Shown piece by piece: positions 54,070 to 63,325 of a stretch of DNA of 64,000 bases. The stretch is from Bacillota bacterium (GTDB lineage: Bacteria; Bacillota; UBA4882; UBA8346). The stretch lies in the NCBI GenBank assembly GCA_023400055.1, contig JAEXFN010000038.1:211202-275201 (forward strand), given 5' to 3'. Each line of letters starts with the position of its first letter. Position 1 is the first letter of the stretch. The notes under the pieces were generated by a model, which had not been told where the DNA came from, did not search any database, and saw nothing but the letters and a program-made list of their open reading frames with translations. A program made the position numbers and the translations under genes.

Positions 54070-54489
54070 ATTCTTTTGCGAATCAACAAGCTCTCTCAAT
54101 CACTCAACAAGCAGTTCTGCCCCGGTTACCTATGCGCTAACTTGATAATCATTATATATCAGCATATCCAGCTTCTTCGGCGATTCCCCGTAAGCAGATC
54201 AAATTGTAACCGCGTTTACCGGCGGGTTTTCTTTCCGTTGGCGGCCGGTGATTTCTCTCAAGGATTTTTGAAGATTTGGTAGAATATTTAAATATGATGT
54301 GAATTGCAAGAGTCTAAGGACCAATTAAAAACCGATTGCCAGTCCCGCTTCCCAATCCGAGCGCGTTTTCTGCAATGTTGAGAGATAAACTCCGGACGCA
54401 ACACCGGAGCGAACACCATCGAAACCCGGCCAAACATGGGACCGAGCCGGGCTGATGGGCTTATCCCAAGGTTTTTGAAGAGGTGCGCT

Positions 54490-56301
54490 TTGACCAATTC
54501 CGGATTGAAGTTCCATTACTTGAATCTCTCTTTGCGTTCCCGGTTGCTGTTATACTTCGTCCTGGTATCGATCATCCCCATCCTGGTTATCGGTTTTATC
54601 TCCTATACCATCTCCGGCAGAGTGATTCGCGAACGGGCGGCGCAGTTCAGCGGCCAGATGGTCAAACAAGTGACCGGCGAGGTCAATAACTTGTTGCTCG
54701 ATTCCTATAAGGTTTCGGCCATGGTGACCGACGACATGCTGGTTCAGGAAGTCTTGCGCAAGCCGCTGAATGCCAACATCGCCAAGCTCTATTCGACCGA
54801 TTTGATGCTGGACACGCGGCTCGCTTTCATCCAAAGCAGTTATCGCAACGAGTTTTTCGGGTTTTATGTCATCGGGACCAACGGCGGGAAATACAAATCC
54901 AACTTTTACTCGGCCAAAAGCGGCGATCTGACGGCGACCGACTGGTTTCGCAGAACGGTCCGCTCCAAGGGGCCGGTATGGTTCGGCGCGCACCGGGGCT
55001 CGTTTGCCGTGGAGACGGTCGGGCAGCCGATGGTTTCGGTCGGTTTCCCGATCATCGACAAAGCGACCGGCCGGGTGTCGGGCGCGGTTTTGCTGGATAT
55101 CGAGGAGGGGCTGATCGCCAAATTAATCGGTTCGCGGCTCGGCAAGACCGGTTACATGTATCTGGTGGACGGCGCCGACCGGGTGATCTCGCATCCCGAC
55201 AAGACGTATCTGGGCATTCGGGTCCGCCGGAACGATTTCACGCTGTCGAATATCGTCAATACGGCCGGCTATGATGTCCTTCCCAAGAAAACCGAGCAGT
55301 CCATCGTGATGAAACAGGCCGCTATCAACGGCTGGGAACTGGTCGGAGTCCTGCCCATCCGGGAACTCAATAAGGAAAGCTGGGCGGTGGGCGGGACCAT
55401 CGCCTGGGTGCTGTTGTGCATCAGCTGCCTGGCGATCGGCGCGGCCTGGGCCATCGCCCGGAGCGTGGCCAATCCCATTAAACAGCTGATGGAACTGATG
55501 AAGAAGGTCGAGGCCGGCGATCTCTCGGTCAGCATGGACGTCAAGTACCAGGATGAGGTCGGCCAGTTGGGCCACAGCTTCAATATCATGGTCGAAGAGA
55601 TCAAAAAACTGATGGACCGGGTTTACTGGGAACAAAAAGAGTTGCGCAAGACGGAACTGAAGGCGTTGCAGGCGCAGATCAATCCCCATTTTCTCTATAA
55701 CACGCTGGATTCGATCATCTGGCTGTCGCGCGCCAAGCGCTTTGCGGACATCGATAAAATGGCGACCGCCCTCACCCGGCTGTTCCGGATCGGGATCAGC
55801 CGCGGCCGGGACATGATCACCATTGCCGAGGAGATCGAACACATCCGGAGTTATTTGACCATTCAAAACATCCGTTACAAAAATAAGTTCAGCTATGAGA
55901 TAACGGTTCCCGAAGCGTTGCAAGCTTATCAAACCTTGAAACTGATCCTGCAGCCCCTGGTCGAAAACGCGATTTATCACGGGATTAAGATGAAACGGGA
56001 ATTGGGGAAGATCACCGTTTCGGCCACGGAGCGCGACGGGCTGATCGTTTTGGTGGTCCGCGACACCGGGATCGGGATGACGCCCCAGGAACTGACGGCC
56101 CTGGAGAACACGCTGCAAAACGCCAGCGGCGAAAAGATCGAGAGTTACGGCGCCAAAAATGTCAACGAACGGATTAAGATATTTTTCGGTTCAGACTATG
56201 GCTTGACATTCCACAGTGAATATGGAGTTGGGACCAGCGTGGAGGTCCGGATACCGAAGATCTTGGAGGTCGAGGAGAATGTTAAGAGTAGTCTTGGTTG
56301 A
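54490..56301 (+). CDS. YesM-type membrane sensor histidine kinase (second pair)
   Basis: From TTG 54490 (AGAGGTG just upstream) the protein has 603 residues. Helix 1 (LLLYFVLVSIIPILVIGFIS) is followed by a ~250-residue double-Cache-like sensor (SGAVLLDIEEGLIAKLI, DRVISHPDKTYLG). Helix 2, a HAMP domain (PIKQLMELMKKVEAGDLSV) and the kinase follow, with INPHFLYNTLDSIIWLSRA, VENAIYHGI and DTGIGM. It should sense a sugar outside the cell and signal to the AraC-type regulator encoded next. A longer start at 54436 is possible. Confidence 0.92.
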   Translation: MTNSGLKFHYLNLSLRSRLLLYFVLVSIIPILVIGFISYTISGRVIRERAAQFSGQMVKQVTGEVNNLLLDSYKVSAMVTDDMLVQEVLRKPLNANIAKLYSTDLMLDTRLAFIQSSYRNEFFGFYVIGTNGGKYKSNFYSAKSGDLTATDWFRRTVRSKGPVWFGAHRGSFAVETVGQPMVSVGFPIIDKATGRVSGAVLLDIEEGLIAKLIGSRLGKTGYMYLVDGADRVISHPDKTYLGIRVRRNDFTLSNIVNTAGYDVLPKKTEQSIVMKQAAINGWELVGVLPIRELNKESWAVGGTIAWVLLCISCLAIGAAWAIARSVANPIKQLMELMKKVEAGDLSVSMDVKYQDEVGQLGHSFNIMVEEIKKLMDRVYWEQKELRKTELKALQAQINPHFLYNTLDSIIWLSRAKRFADIDKMATALTRLFRIGISRGRDMITIAEEIEHIRSYLTIQNIRYKNKFSYEITVPEALQAYQTLKLILQPLVENAIYHGIKMKRELGKITVSATERDGLIVLVVRDTGIGMTPQELTALENTLQNASGEKIESYGAKNVNERIKIFFGSDYGLTFHSEYGVGTSVEVRIPKILEVEENVKSSLG

Positions 56302-57904
56302 CGACGAGGAGATCATCCGCGAGGGGCTGGCGCAGGGTTTCCCCTGGCAGGAAGCTGGCTTTGCCATCGTGGGCACGGCCGAGGACGGGGAAGAGGCGCT
56401 GAAGGTGGTGGCCGAAACCGATCCCGATGTGGTCATTACCGACATTAAGATGCCATTCATCGACGGCCTGGAGTTTATCGCCCGGATCAAACCGGAGCGG
56501 CCCGATCTTTACATCATCATCATCAGCGGCCACGACGAGTTTCATTATGCCCAGAAAGCCCTGAAGCTGGGGGCCGACGATTACATCCTGAAGCCCATCG
56601 ACCTGGACTATCTGCGGGTGCTGCTGCGATCCATCCAAAGCGATTTTGCGGAACGTAAAAAAAAAGCGGCTGAAGTCGGCGCGCTCCGGGAAAGGCTATC
56701 CGAGAACCTGCCGCTGCTGCGGGAGCACTTCTTCCGCGAGCTGGCGGCGGGCAAAGTGAACGCCTCCGACTTGCCCGCCCAGATCAAGGGCTATCAACTG
56801 GAGCTGCGGAGGTATTGCATCGCCGTCGTTCTCCAGCTCGACGACTATTATCTGACGGTCGCCGGCCGCACCGAGGAGGAACGGAAAGCATTCGACGAGT
56901 CCTTCGCGCGCTTGATCCGCGCCAACCTGGGCGACGACCCGCTGGCCTTCGCCTACGAGAACCAGCCCTTCGAATTCACCGTTTTTGTGACCGAGGAAGC
57001 GCCGCAGCCCCTGCAAGCCAAGACCGCCGGTCTCATCGCCCGGATCCGCGCCGCCATCGCCGACGAATACACCATCACCGCGGCGGTCGGCACGGTCAAG
57101 GATTCGGTGCTGCTATTCAGCGAATCCTGTCAGGAGGCGGCCGAGGCACTGAATTACAAGTTCATCCTGGGTAAGGACCGCGACCTCTATTTTGCCGATG
57201 CCGTGGTGCCGGCGGAACAGCGCCCGGCCTTTGAGGGCTTGGGCTATCAGGAAGCCGAGCTGATGACCGCCGTGAGGCTGGCCGACGCCGCGCTGATCCG
57301 GTGCCAGCTGGGAGCGTTGATCGCCGAGATCCGGGAACACGGGGTGTCTTCCCGGGTATACCTGCGGATGGTCGTCAGCAGCATTTATCTGCAGGCCTTG
57401 CAGGTGATCAAGAAAACCGACTGTTCGCCGGAGGAGATCTTCGATCATCCGCTCGACGTCTACCAGAAGATCATCGCCCATCAGACCATCGACGGCATGG
57501 CCGGGGAGCTCGAGCGGGTGCTGGTCCGGGTGGTGGATTTCATCAACGTCAAGAAGGGCCGCAAGTTTTACCAGGTGATCGCCAAAGCCCAGGAATATCT
57601 GGCGCAGAATTATACCCGCGACGATCTGTCGCTGGAGGAAGTGGCCGGCGCGGTCCATATGAGCTCCTGCTATTTCAGTTTAATCTTCAAACAGGAAACG
57701 GGCAACAGCTTCGTCGACTACCTGACCAAAGTACGGATCGAAAAAGCCAAGGAGCTGTTGCTGGTCTCCGATTCGCGCAGTTACGAGATCTCCTATCAGA
57801 TAGGGTACAATAATCCCACCTACTTCAGCACCTTGTTCAAGAAATATGTCGGCGTATCCCCCACCGAATTTCGCAGCCATTCCGCTAAGGCGAAAGCCGA
57901 ATAA
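56279..57904 (+). CDS. YesN-type response regulator with AraC domain (second pair)
   Basis: From ATG 56279 (GAGGAG just before) the protein has 541 residues and overlaps the kinase end by 23 bases. The receiver (VVLVDDEEIIREG; acceptor in VVITDIKMPFIDG; Lys in YILKPIDLDYL) is intact. The C-terminal AraC domain reads AQEYLAQNYTRDDLSLEEV and GYNNPTYFSTLFKKYVGVSPTEFR. It probably activates the galactofuranose-type importer genes from 58640. Confidence 0.93.
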   Translation: MLRVVLVDDEEIIREGLAQGFPWQEAGFAIVGTAEDGEEALKVVAETDPDVVITDIKMPFIDGLEFIARIKPERPDLYIIIISGHDEFHYAQKALKLGADDYILKPIDLDYLRVLLRSIQSDFAERKKKAAEVGALRERLSENLPLLREHFFRELAAGKVNASDLPAQIKGYQLELRRYCIAVVLQLDDYYLTVAGRTEEERKAFDESFARLIRANLGDDPLAFAYENQPFEFTVFVTEEAPQPLQAKTAGLIARIRAAIADEYTITAAVGTVKDSVLLFSESCQEAAEALNYKFILGKDRDLYFADAVVPAEQRPAFEGLGYQEAELMTAVRLADAALIRCQLGALIAEIREHGVSSRVYLRMVVSSIYLQALQVIKKTDCSPEEIFDHPLDVYQKIIAHQTIDGMAGELERVLVRVVDFINVKKGRKFYQVIAKAQEYLAQNYTRDDLSLEEVAGAVHMSSCYFSLIFKQETGNSFVDYLTKVRIEKAKELLLVSDSRSYEISYQIGYNNPTYFSTLFKKYVGVSPTEFRSHSAKAKAE

Positions 57905-57967
57905 TTTTGCGGTTGCCAAACCGATCCGCTTTCTTTTTCATTATTCACCGGATACCGGTGCCCCAAG

Positions 57968-57997
57968 GATGACGCAATGTGTTGCGTCATCTTTTTT
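57968..57997 (+). terminator. Intrinsic terminator after the AraC-type gene
   Basis: GATGACGCAA at 57968-57977 pairs perfectly with 57982-57991, followed by six T residues. It separates the two-component genes from the importer operon and lies just before array 4. Confidence 0.9.
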
Positions 57998-58005
57998 ATT
58001 TGGGA

Positions 58006-58330
58006 GAGCTTGTTGAGTGGCTGAGCGAGCTTGTTGAGTGACTGAGCAAGCTTGTTGAGTGACTGAGCAAGCTTGCTGAGTGACTGAAAGAGCTTGTTGA
58101 GTTACTGAAAGAGCTTGTTGAGCGACTGGGAGAGCTTGCTGAGCGACTGGGAGAGCTTGCTGAGCGACTGGGAGAGCTTGCTGAGCGACTGGGAGAGCTT
58201 GCTGAGCGACTGAAAGAGCTTGTTGAGTTACTGAAAGAGCTTGTTGAGTGGCTGAAAGAGCTTGTTGAGTGGCTGAAAGAGCTTGTTGAGTGGCTGAAAG
58301 AGCTAGTTGAGTGGCTGAGCGAGCTTGTTG
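58006..58330. repeat. 21-bp tandem array (array 4), 15.5 units
   Basis: The unit is GAGCTTGTTGAGTGACTGAAA with point variants (GGCTGAGC, GACTGGGA and TTACTGAAA forms). It repeats without a length change from 58006 to 58330. Variants occur in runs, for instance several adjacent GCGACTGGGA units, which points to recent unit duplication. It is far less diverged than arrays 1-3 and has a different sequence but the same 21-bp period. The minus strand reads as heptapeptides (ALSVTQQ-like). The array lies between the AraC terminator and the importer. Confidence 0.95.
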
Positions 58331-58358
58331 TGGAATTTGCCTAGTTAGCGTGCTCGCA

Positions 58359-58388
58359 CAGTAACTGTATAAGCTGGCACAGTTACTG
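58359..58388. repeat. 10-base inverted repeat upstream of the ytfQ-like gene
   Basis: CAGTAACTGT at 58359-58368 pairs perfectly with 58379-58388. It is 250 bases upstream of the binding-protein gene and just after array 4. It could be a regulator site or an RNA hairpin. Confidence 0.5.
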
Positions 58389-58639
58389 CACGGGCTCCCG
58401 TAATTGGCCGGTATACTCGTTTGGTGATTGAAAATGTTCATGGCCAGGGTCTTTATCTTGAGAAAAATTGAAAAGATTGTTAAAGATTTTCCAAAAATAC
58501 TTGATTAATCTTTGCGGCGTTAAGTTGTACCATGAGATCGAGTTTTGGACCGGAAAGCAATGACGGCCGCGGGGGCAACGGTTCCCGGCGCTGATAATGC
58601 TTCCGGTTCGGGGATTCCAAAAATTGGAGGAGGATGTTG

Positions 58640-59590
58640 ATGAAGAAGAGTTTGGTAATGATCGTTATCCTGGCATTGGTGGGTATCCTGGCCGTCAGCG
58701 TGTTCGCGGCGCCCAAGAAACTGGTGATCGGTTTCTCGCAGATCGGCGCCGAGAGTTCCTGGCGCACCGCCGAGACCGACTCCATCAAAGCGACCGCCGC
58801 CGAGCGGGGCATCGACCTCAAGTTCTCCGACGCCCAGGGCAAACAGGAGAACCAGATCAAGGCGATTCGCTCTTTTATCGCCCAAAGGGTGATGGGCATT
58901 ATCATCGCGCCGGTGGTCGAGACCGGCTGGGAACCGGTGTTGACCGAGGCCAAGAAGAAACATATCCCGGTGGTCCTGGTCGACCGGGGCATCAAAGTCG
59001 CCGATCAGTCGCTCTACACCACGATGATCGCTTCCGACTTCATCTATGAAGGCCAGAAAGCCGCCGAATACCTCGGCAAGAAAATGGGCGGCAAGGGCAA
59101 CATCGTCGAGCTCGAAGGCACCCCGGGCGCCAGCGCCGCCATCGACCGCAAGAAAGGTTTCGACGAATTCGTCGCCAAGAACTTCCCGAACATCAAGATC
59201 ATCAAATCCCAGACCGGCAACTTCACCCGCGCCGACGGCAAACAGGTCATGGAAGCCTTCCTGAAATCCGACGGCAACAAGATCGATGCGGTCTATGCCC
59301 ACAATGACGACATGGCGCTCGGTGCCATTCAGGCCATCGAGGAATACGGCAAGAAACCCGGCAGCGACATTTACCTGGTGTCCGTCGACGGCGTGCACGA
59401 CGCTTTCGAAGCCATGGTCGCCGGCAAGCTGAACTGCACCGTCGAGTGCAACCCGCTGCTCGGGCCGCTGGCCTTCGACTCCATCGCCCGGGCCATCATG
59501 GGCGAGAAACTGCCGAAATGGATCAAACAGAACGACGGCGTGTTCCCGCAGGAAGTCGCCAAAGACGTTCTGCCGACCCGCAAATATTGA
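58640..59590 (+). CDS. ytfQ: Galactofuranose-type ABC transporter binding protein (YtfQ-like)
   Basis: From ATG 58640 (GGAGG nine bases before) the protein has 316 residues. It has a type I signal peptide (MKKSLVMIVILALVGILAVS, cleavage near VFAAP) and no lipobox. The mature part (LVIGFSQIGAESSWRTAET, QENQIKAIRSFIAQ, APVVETGWEPVL, ELEGTPGASAAIDRKKGF, YAHNDDMALGAIQAI) closely follows E. coli YtfQ as I know it. It binds a pentose or galactofuranose-like sugar. Codon use is strongly biased to C-ending codons, suggesting high expression. Confidence 0.92.
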   Translation: MKKSLVMIVILALVGILAVSVFAAPKKLVIGFSQIGAESSWRTAETDSIKATAAERGIDLKFSDAQGKQENQIKAIRSFIAQRVMGIIIAPVVETGWEPVLTEAKKKHIPVVLVDRGIKVADQSLYTTMIASDFIYEGQKAAEYLGKKMGGKGNIVELEGTPGASAAIDRKKGFDEFVAKNFPNIKIIKSQTGNFTRADGKQVMEAFLKSDGNKIDAVYAHNDDMALGAIQAIEEYGKKPGSDIYLVSVDGVHDAFEAMVAGKLNCTVECNPLLGPLAFDSIARAIMGEKLPKWIKQNDGVFPQEVAKDVLPTRKY

Positions 59591-59716
59591 TCCGTTCCCG
59601 CGCCTCCTTTTCCTTTGGCAGCCCTCGGTTACGGGCTGCCAAAGGATTCATTATTTCCGGAGGCCGCGCGTAGTTTATTTTCAATGAATACGATTAATCG
59701 AGCGAAGAGGTTTACC

Positions 59717-61228
59717 ATGGCAGAAGCGCTTCCGATTCTCGCAGTCCAAGGCGTCAGCAAGACCTTCCCCGGCGTGAAGGCCCTGGCCGGAGTGGATTTC
59801 TTTTTGCGCCAGGGCGAAGTCCACGCCCTGATGGGCGAAAACGGCGCCGGGAAGTCGACGCTGATCAAATTAATCACCGGCGTCTATCCGCGCGACGAGG
59901 GCCGGATCAGCCTGGAGAATCAGGTCATCCAGCCGCGCTCCCCCGCCGATGCGCAGCGACTGGGCATCAGCACCGTCTATCAGGAAGTCAACCTGGTGCC
60001 GACGCTGTCGGTGGCCGAGAATATTTTTGTGGGCCGCCACCTGATCCGTAGCGGACGGATCGACTGGAAAGGGATCAAAGCGGCGGCCGAAGCCGCGCTG
60101 GAACGGCTGGATGTGCGGATCGACGTGACCAAGCAACTCGCGGCCTACTCCATCGCGATTCAGCAGATGGTGGCCATCGCCCGGGCGGTCGACATTTCGG
60201 CCAAAATCCTGATCCTCGACGAGCCTACCTCCAGCCTGGACGGGCACGAGGTGGAACGGCTCTTTGCGACCATGGGCAAGCTCAAGGAGGAGGGGCTGGG
60301 GATCATCTTCGTCACCCATTTCCTGGACCAGGTGTACCAGGTGAGCGACAGGATCACCGTCCTGCGCAACGGCCAATTGGTCGGCGAGTTTGCCACGGCG
60401 GCCCTGCCCCGAATGGAATTGGTCGCCAAGATGATGGGCAAGGACCTGGCGGAGGTGGAGAGCGCCAATGTCAAATCGGCGACTGCCCAGCAATCAAACG
60501 GGAAAAATACCATCGTCGCCGCCCGGGGCTTGGGGAAGCAAGGGTCGATCCAGCCCTTCGAACTGGAGATCAACGCCGGCGAAGTGCTGGGCCTGGCCGG
60601 CCTGCTGGGGTCGGGCCGGACCGAGCTGGCCCGGCTGCTGTTTGGGATCGATAAGGCCGATACCGGGCAGCTGCGCATCGATGGCCAGCCGGCGGCGCTG
60701 TCCCATCCGCGCCGCGCCATTGCCAAGGGTTTCGGATTCTGCCCCGAGGACCGCAAGACGTCGGGAATCATCGATGACTTGACGGTCCGCGAGAACATTA
60801 TCCTGGCCCTCCAGGCCAAGCTGGGCATTTTCCGGTTCATCGGCCGCAAAAAACAGGAGGAACTGGCGGATCATTATATCAAGGCCTTAAATATCGCCAC
60901 GCCGACGGCCAACCAGAAGATCCGCAACTTGAGCGGCGGCAACCAGCAAAAGGCGATCGTGGCCCGCTGGCTGGCGTCCAACCCCCGTTTCCTGATTCTC
61001 GACGAGCCGACCCGGGGCATCGACGTCGGCGCCAAGGCCGAGATTCAAAAGCTGATTCTGGCGCTGAGCCAGGAAGGAATGGCGATCATGTTCATCTCCT
61101 CGGAACTGGCCGAGGTGGTCCGTTGCAGCCACCGGGTGGCGGTGTTGCGCGACCGCAGCAAAATCGGCGAGCTGATCGGGGAGCAGATCGCTGAGCATAC
61201 AATAATGCAAACCATTGCAGAAGGATAG
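59717..61228 (+). CDS. ytfR: Sugar ABC transporter ATPase with two nucleotide-binding domains (YtfR/RbsA family)
   Basis: From ATG 59717 (GAAGAGG seven bases before) the protein has 503 residues. The first domain has GENGAGKSTLIKL and LILDEPTSSLD. The second has a degenerate Walker A (LAGLLGSGRTELARLL), the signature NLSGGNQQKAIVARWL and LILDEPTRGIDVGAK. This two-domain form with a degenerate second site is typical for the RbsA/MglA/YtfR family. It powers the importer with the two permeases that follow. Confidence 0.94.
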   Translation: MAEALPILAVQGVSKTFPGVKALAGVDFFLRQGEVHALMGENGAGKSTLIKLITGVYPRDEGRISLENQVIQPRSPADAQRLGISTVYQEVNLVPTLSVAENIFVGRHLIRSGRIDWKGIKAAAEAALERLDVRIDVTKQLAAYSIAIQQMVAIARAVDISAKILILDEPTSSLDGHEVERLFATMGKLKEEGLGIIFVTHFLDQVYQVSDRITVLRNGQLVGEFATAALPRMELVAKMMGKDLAEVESANVKSATAQQSNGKNTIVAARGLGKQGSIQPFELEINAGEVLGLAGLLGSGRTELARLLFGIDKADTGQLRIDGQPAALSHPRRAIAKGFGFCPEDRKTSGIIDDLTVRENIILALQAKLGIFRFIGRKKQEELADHYIKALNIATPTANQKIRNLSGGNQQKAIVARWLASNPRFLILDEPTRGIDVGAKAEIQKLILALSQEGMAIMFISSELAEVVRCSHRVAVLRDRSKIGELIGEQIAEHTIMQTIAEG

Positions 61229-61234
61229 AAGACG

Positions 61235-62272
61235 ATGGCAAACTTAAAAACGCGTGAAGCGCCGTTGCCGGCCGGGATCCGGCCCAAGCTGGGCAATCTG
61301 GTCTGGCCGCTGCTGATTCTGGCCTTGCTCCTGCTCTTTAATCTGTTGTTTACGCCCCACTTCTTTCATATCGAGATTAAGAACGGGCATCTCTTCGGCA
61401 GCCTGATCGACATCCTGAACCGGGCCTCGCCCACCATGCTGCTGGCGATCGGCATGACCCTGGTGATCGCCACGGCCGGGATCGACATCTCGGTGGGTTC
61501 GGTGCTGGCCATCGCCGGCGCGGTGGCGGCGGTGCTCATCGCCAAGGTCCAGGCGCCGCTGGCCGCGGTGTTCATCCTGCCGGTGATCGTGGCGGTGGCT
61601 TTGGGCGCCTGGAACGGCCTGCTCATCGCGTATGTGGGGATTCAGCCGATCATCGCCACCCTGGTGTTGTTGACCGCCGGGCGCGGCATCGCCCAATTGG
61701 TGACCGACGGGCAGATTATCAACTTTCAAAGCCCCGCCTTCGAATACATCGGCGGGAGCACCGGTTTCCTGCTGGGGCTGCCGGTGCCGATCCTGATCGT
61801 GGCGGTCGTCTTGCTGATTACCCAGTGGGTGACTCGCAAAACCGCGCTGGGCCTGTTCATCGAGTCGGTGGGCTGCAACCCGACCGCCAGCCGTTATTCG
61901 GGCATCAACGACAAGTCGGTCAAAATGATGGTTTACATGTTTAGCGGGTTCTGCGCCAGCATCGCCGGGATGATCACCGCCTCCAACATCAAGGCGGCCG
62001 ATCCCAACTCCGCTGGCTTGAACATGGAGATGGACGCCATCCTGGCGGTGGTGATCGGCGGCACCTCGATGAACGGCGGCAAGTTTTCGCTGGCCGGCTC
62101 GATGATCGGCGCGCTGATCATGCAGAGTCTGACGACCACCATCCTGACCCGGGGCGTGCCGGTCCAGGCCACCTTGGTGGTGAAGGCCCTAGTGGTGGTG
62201 GCGGTCTGCCTCCTGCAATCGGAGGAATTCCGCGGCGCGTTACAGGTCAAGTTCAGGGAGGTAAAGGCATGA
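61235..62272 (+). CDS. ytfT: Sugar ABC transporter permease, YtfT-like
   Basis: The 345-residue membrane protein of the RbsC-type family shows the conserved ASPTMLLAIGMTLVIATAGIDISVGSV and a late GGTSMNGGKFSLAGSMIGALI. It starts six bases after the ATPase stop. It overlaps the next permease gene by four bases. It is one half of the importer channel. Confidence 0.93.
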   Translation: MANLKTREAPLPAGIRPKLGNLVWPLLILALLLLFNLLFTPHFFHIEIKNGHLFGSLIDILNRASPTMLLAIGMTLVIATAGIDISVGSVLAIAGAVAAVLIAKVQAPLAAVFILPVIVAVALGAWNGLLIAYVGIQPIIATLVLLTAGRGIAQLVTDGQIINFQSPAFEYIGGSTGFLLGLPVPILIVAVVLLITQWVTRKTALGLFIESVGCNPTASRYSGINDKSVKMMVYMFSGFCASIAGMITASNIKAADPNSAGLNMEMDAILAVVIGGTSMNGGKFSLAGSMIGALIMQSLTTTILTRGVPVQATLVVKALVVVAVCLLQSEEFRGALQVKFREVKA

Positions 62273-63297
62273 GACTGAAAATCAACCAGAATTACATTCC
62301 GATCCTGGCGACGACCGTTGTCTGCGTCGTTTTGTATATTATCGCCGGCCTGTTGTATCCGGCCTTCTTTTCCCTGGATGTGCTGGTCAATTTCTTCTAC
62401 GACAACTCGTTCACCGGAATCGCGGCGGTCGGGATGACTTTCGTCATTCTGTCCGGCGGCATCGACCTGTCGGTCGGCTCGATGCTGGCCTTCGTGGGCG
62501 TATTTACGGCCAGCCTGGTGGAGAAGGCCCACCTCCATCCCTTGATCGTCTTGCCCGTGGCGTTGCTGCTCGGGTCGTTCCTGGGCTTCATCATGGGCTG
62601 CATCATTCAGTATTTTAAAGCACCGCCCTTCATCGTGACGCTGGCCGGGATGTTCTTTGCCCGGGGCCTGGGCAATCTGATCAGCCTGGAGTCGATCCCC
62701 ATTTACCATCCGGTCTTCAAGGCGGTGATCAACGCCGGAATCCCCTTGACCAAGGATGTAACCTTCCCGTTATTGGCTGTCATTTTCCTGGTCGTTCTGT
62801 TGGCCGGGATTTATCTGGCGCAGTACACCCGGTTTGGCCGGAACGTCTATTCCCTGGGCGGCAATGAGCAGTCGGCGATCCTGTTGGGCGTCCCGGTGGC
62901 GCGCACCCGGATCTTGATTTACACGTTAAGCGGTTTCACCTCCGCGCTGGCCGGTGTGGTCTATACCCTGTATACCTCGGCCGGATATGGCCTCTCCGGG
63001 GTCGGTTTCGAGTTGGACACGATCGCCTCGGTGGTCATCGGCGGCACGCTGATCACGGGCGGCGTCGGATTCGTGGCCGGGACTTTAATCGGCGTGCTGA
63101 TCCAGGGCGTCATCCAGACCTTCATTATGTTCCAGGGCACGTTAAGTTCCCACTGGACCCGGATCGTCATCGGCTTGCTCTTATTCATCTTTATCCTGTT
63201 GCAACGGTTCCTGTCCAATATGCGGATCGCCAAGGATGATGGTCCGGCCGGGAAGCCTGGGGCCAAAGGGAGGGCTCCGGCGGCGGTTAGTGAGTGA
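62269..63297 (+). CDS. yjfF: Sugar ABC transporter permease, YjfF-like
   Basis: The 342-residue protein has the same permease fold: SFTGIAAVGMTFVILSGGIDLSVGSMLAF and the late VIGGTLITGGVGFVAGTLIG. It begins inside the end of the first permease gene (ATGA). The C-terminal tail is hydrophilic (GPAGKPGAKGRAPAAVSE). It completes the binding protein, ATPase and two-permease set of a YtfQRT-YjfF system. Copy B of the structured element begins about 30 bases after its stop. Confidence 0.93.
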   Translation: MRLKINQNYIPILATTVVCVVLYIIAGLLYPAFFSLDVLVNFFYDNSFTGIAAVGMTFVILSGGIDLSVGSMLAFVGVFTASLVEKAHLHPLIVLPVALLLGSFLGFIMGCIIQYFKAPPFIVTLAGMFFARGLGNLISLESIPIYHPVFKAVINAGIPLTKDVTFPLLAVIFLVVLLAGIYLAQYTRFGRNVYSLGGNEQSAILLGVPVARTRILIYTLSGFTSALAGVVYTLYTSAGYGLSGVGFELDTIASVVIGGTLITGGVGFVAGTLIGVLIQGVIQTFIMFQGTLSSHWTRIVIGLLLFIFILLQRFLSNMRIAKDDGPAGKPGAKGRAPAAVSE

Positions 63298-63325
63298 GCG
63301 AGAGACTGCTTTCTTTGTGAAAAAA

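Noticed and set aside
53890..54282. 130-codon plus-strand frame
   Set aside because: It crosses the degenerate repeats, has no ribosome site and shows no family features.
58006..58330. Possible CRISPR array
   Set aside because: The 21-bp units are directly adjacent with no unique spacers, and no cas gene is present.
57941..58441. Minus-strand 166-codon frame of ALSVTQQ heptads as a coiled-coil protein gene
   Set aside because: It comes from the tandem array; the heptads lack a normal hydrophobic a/d pattern, no ribosome site is seen, and it covers a terminator at one end.
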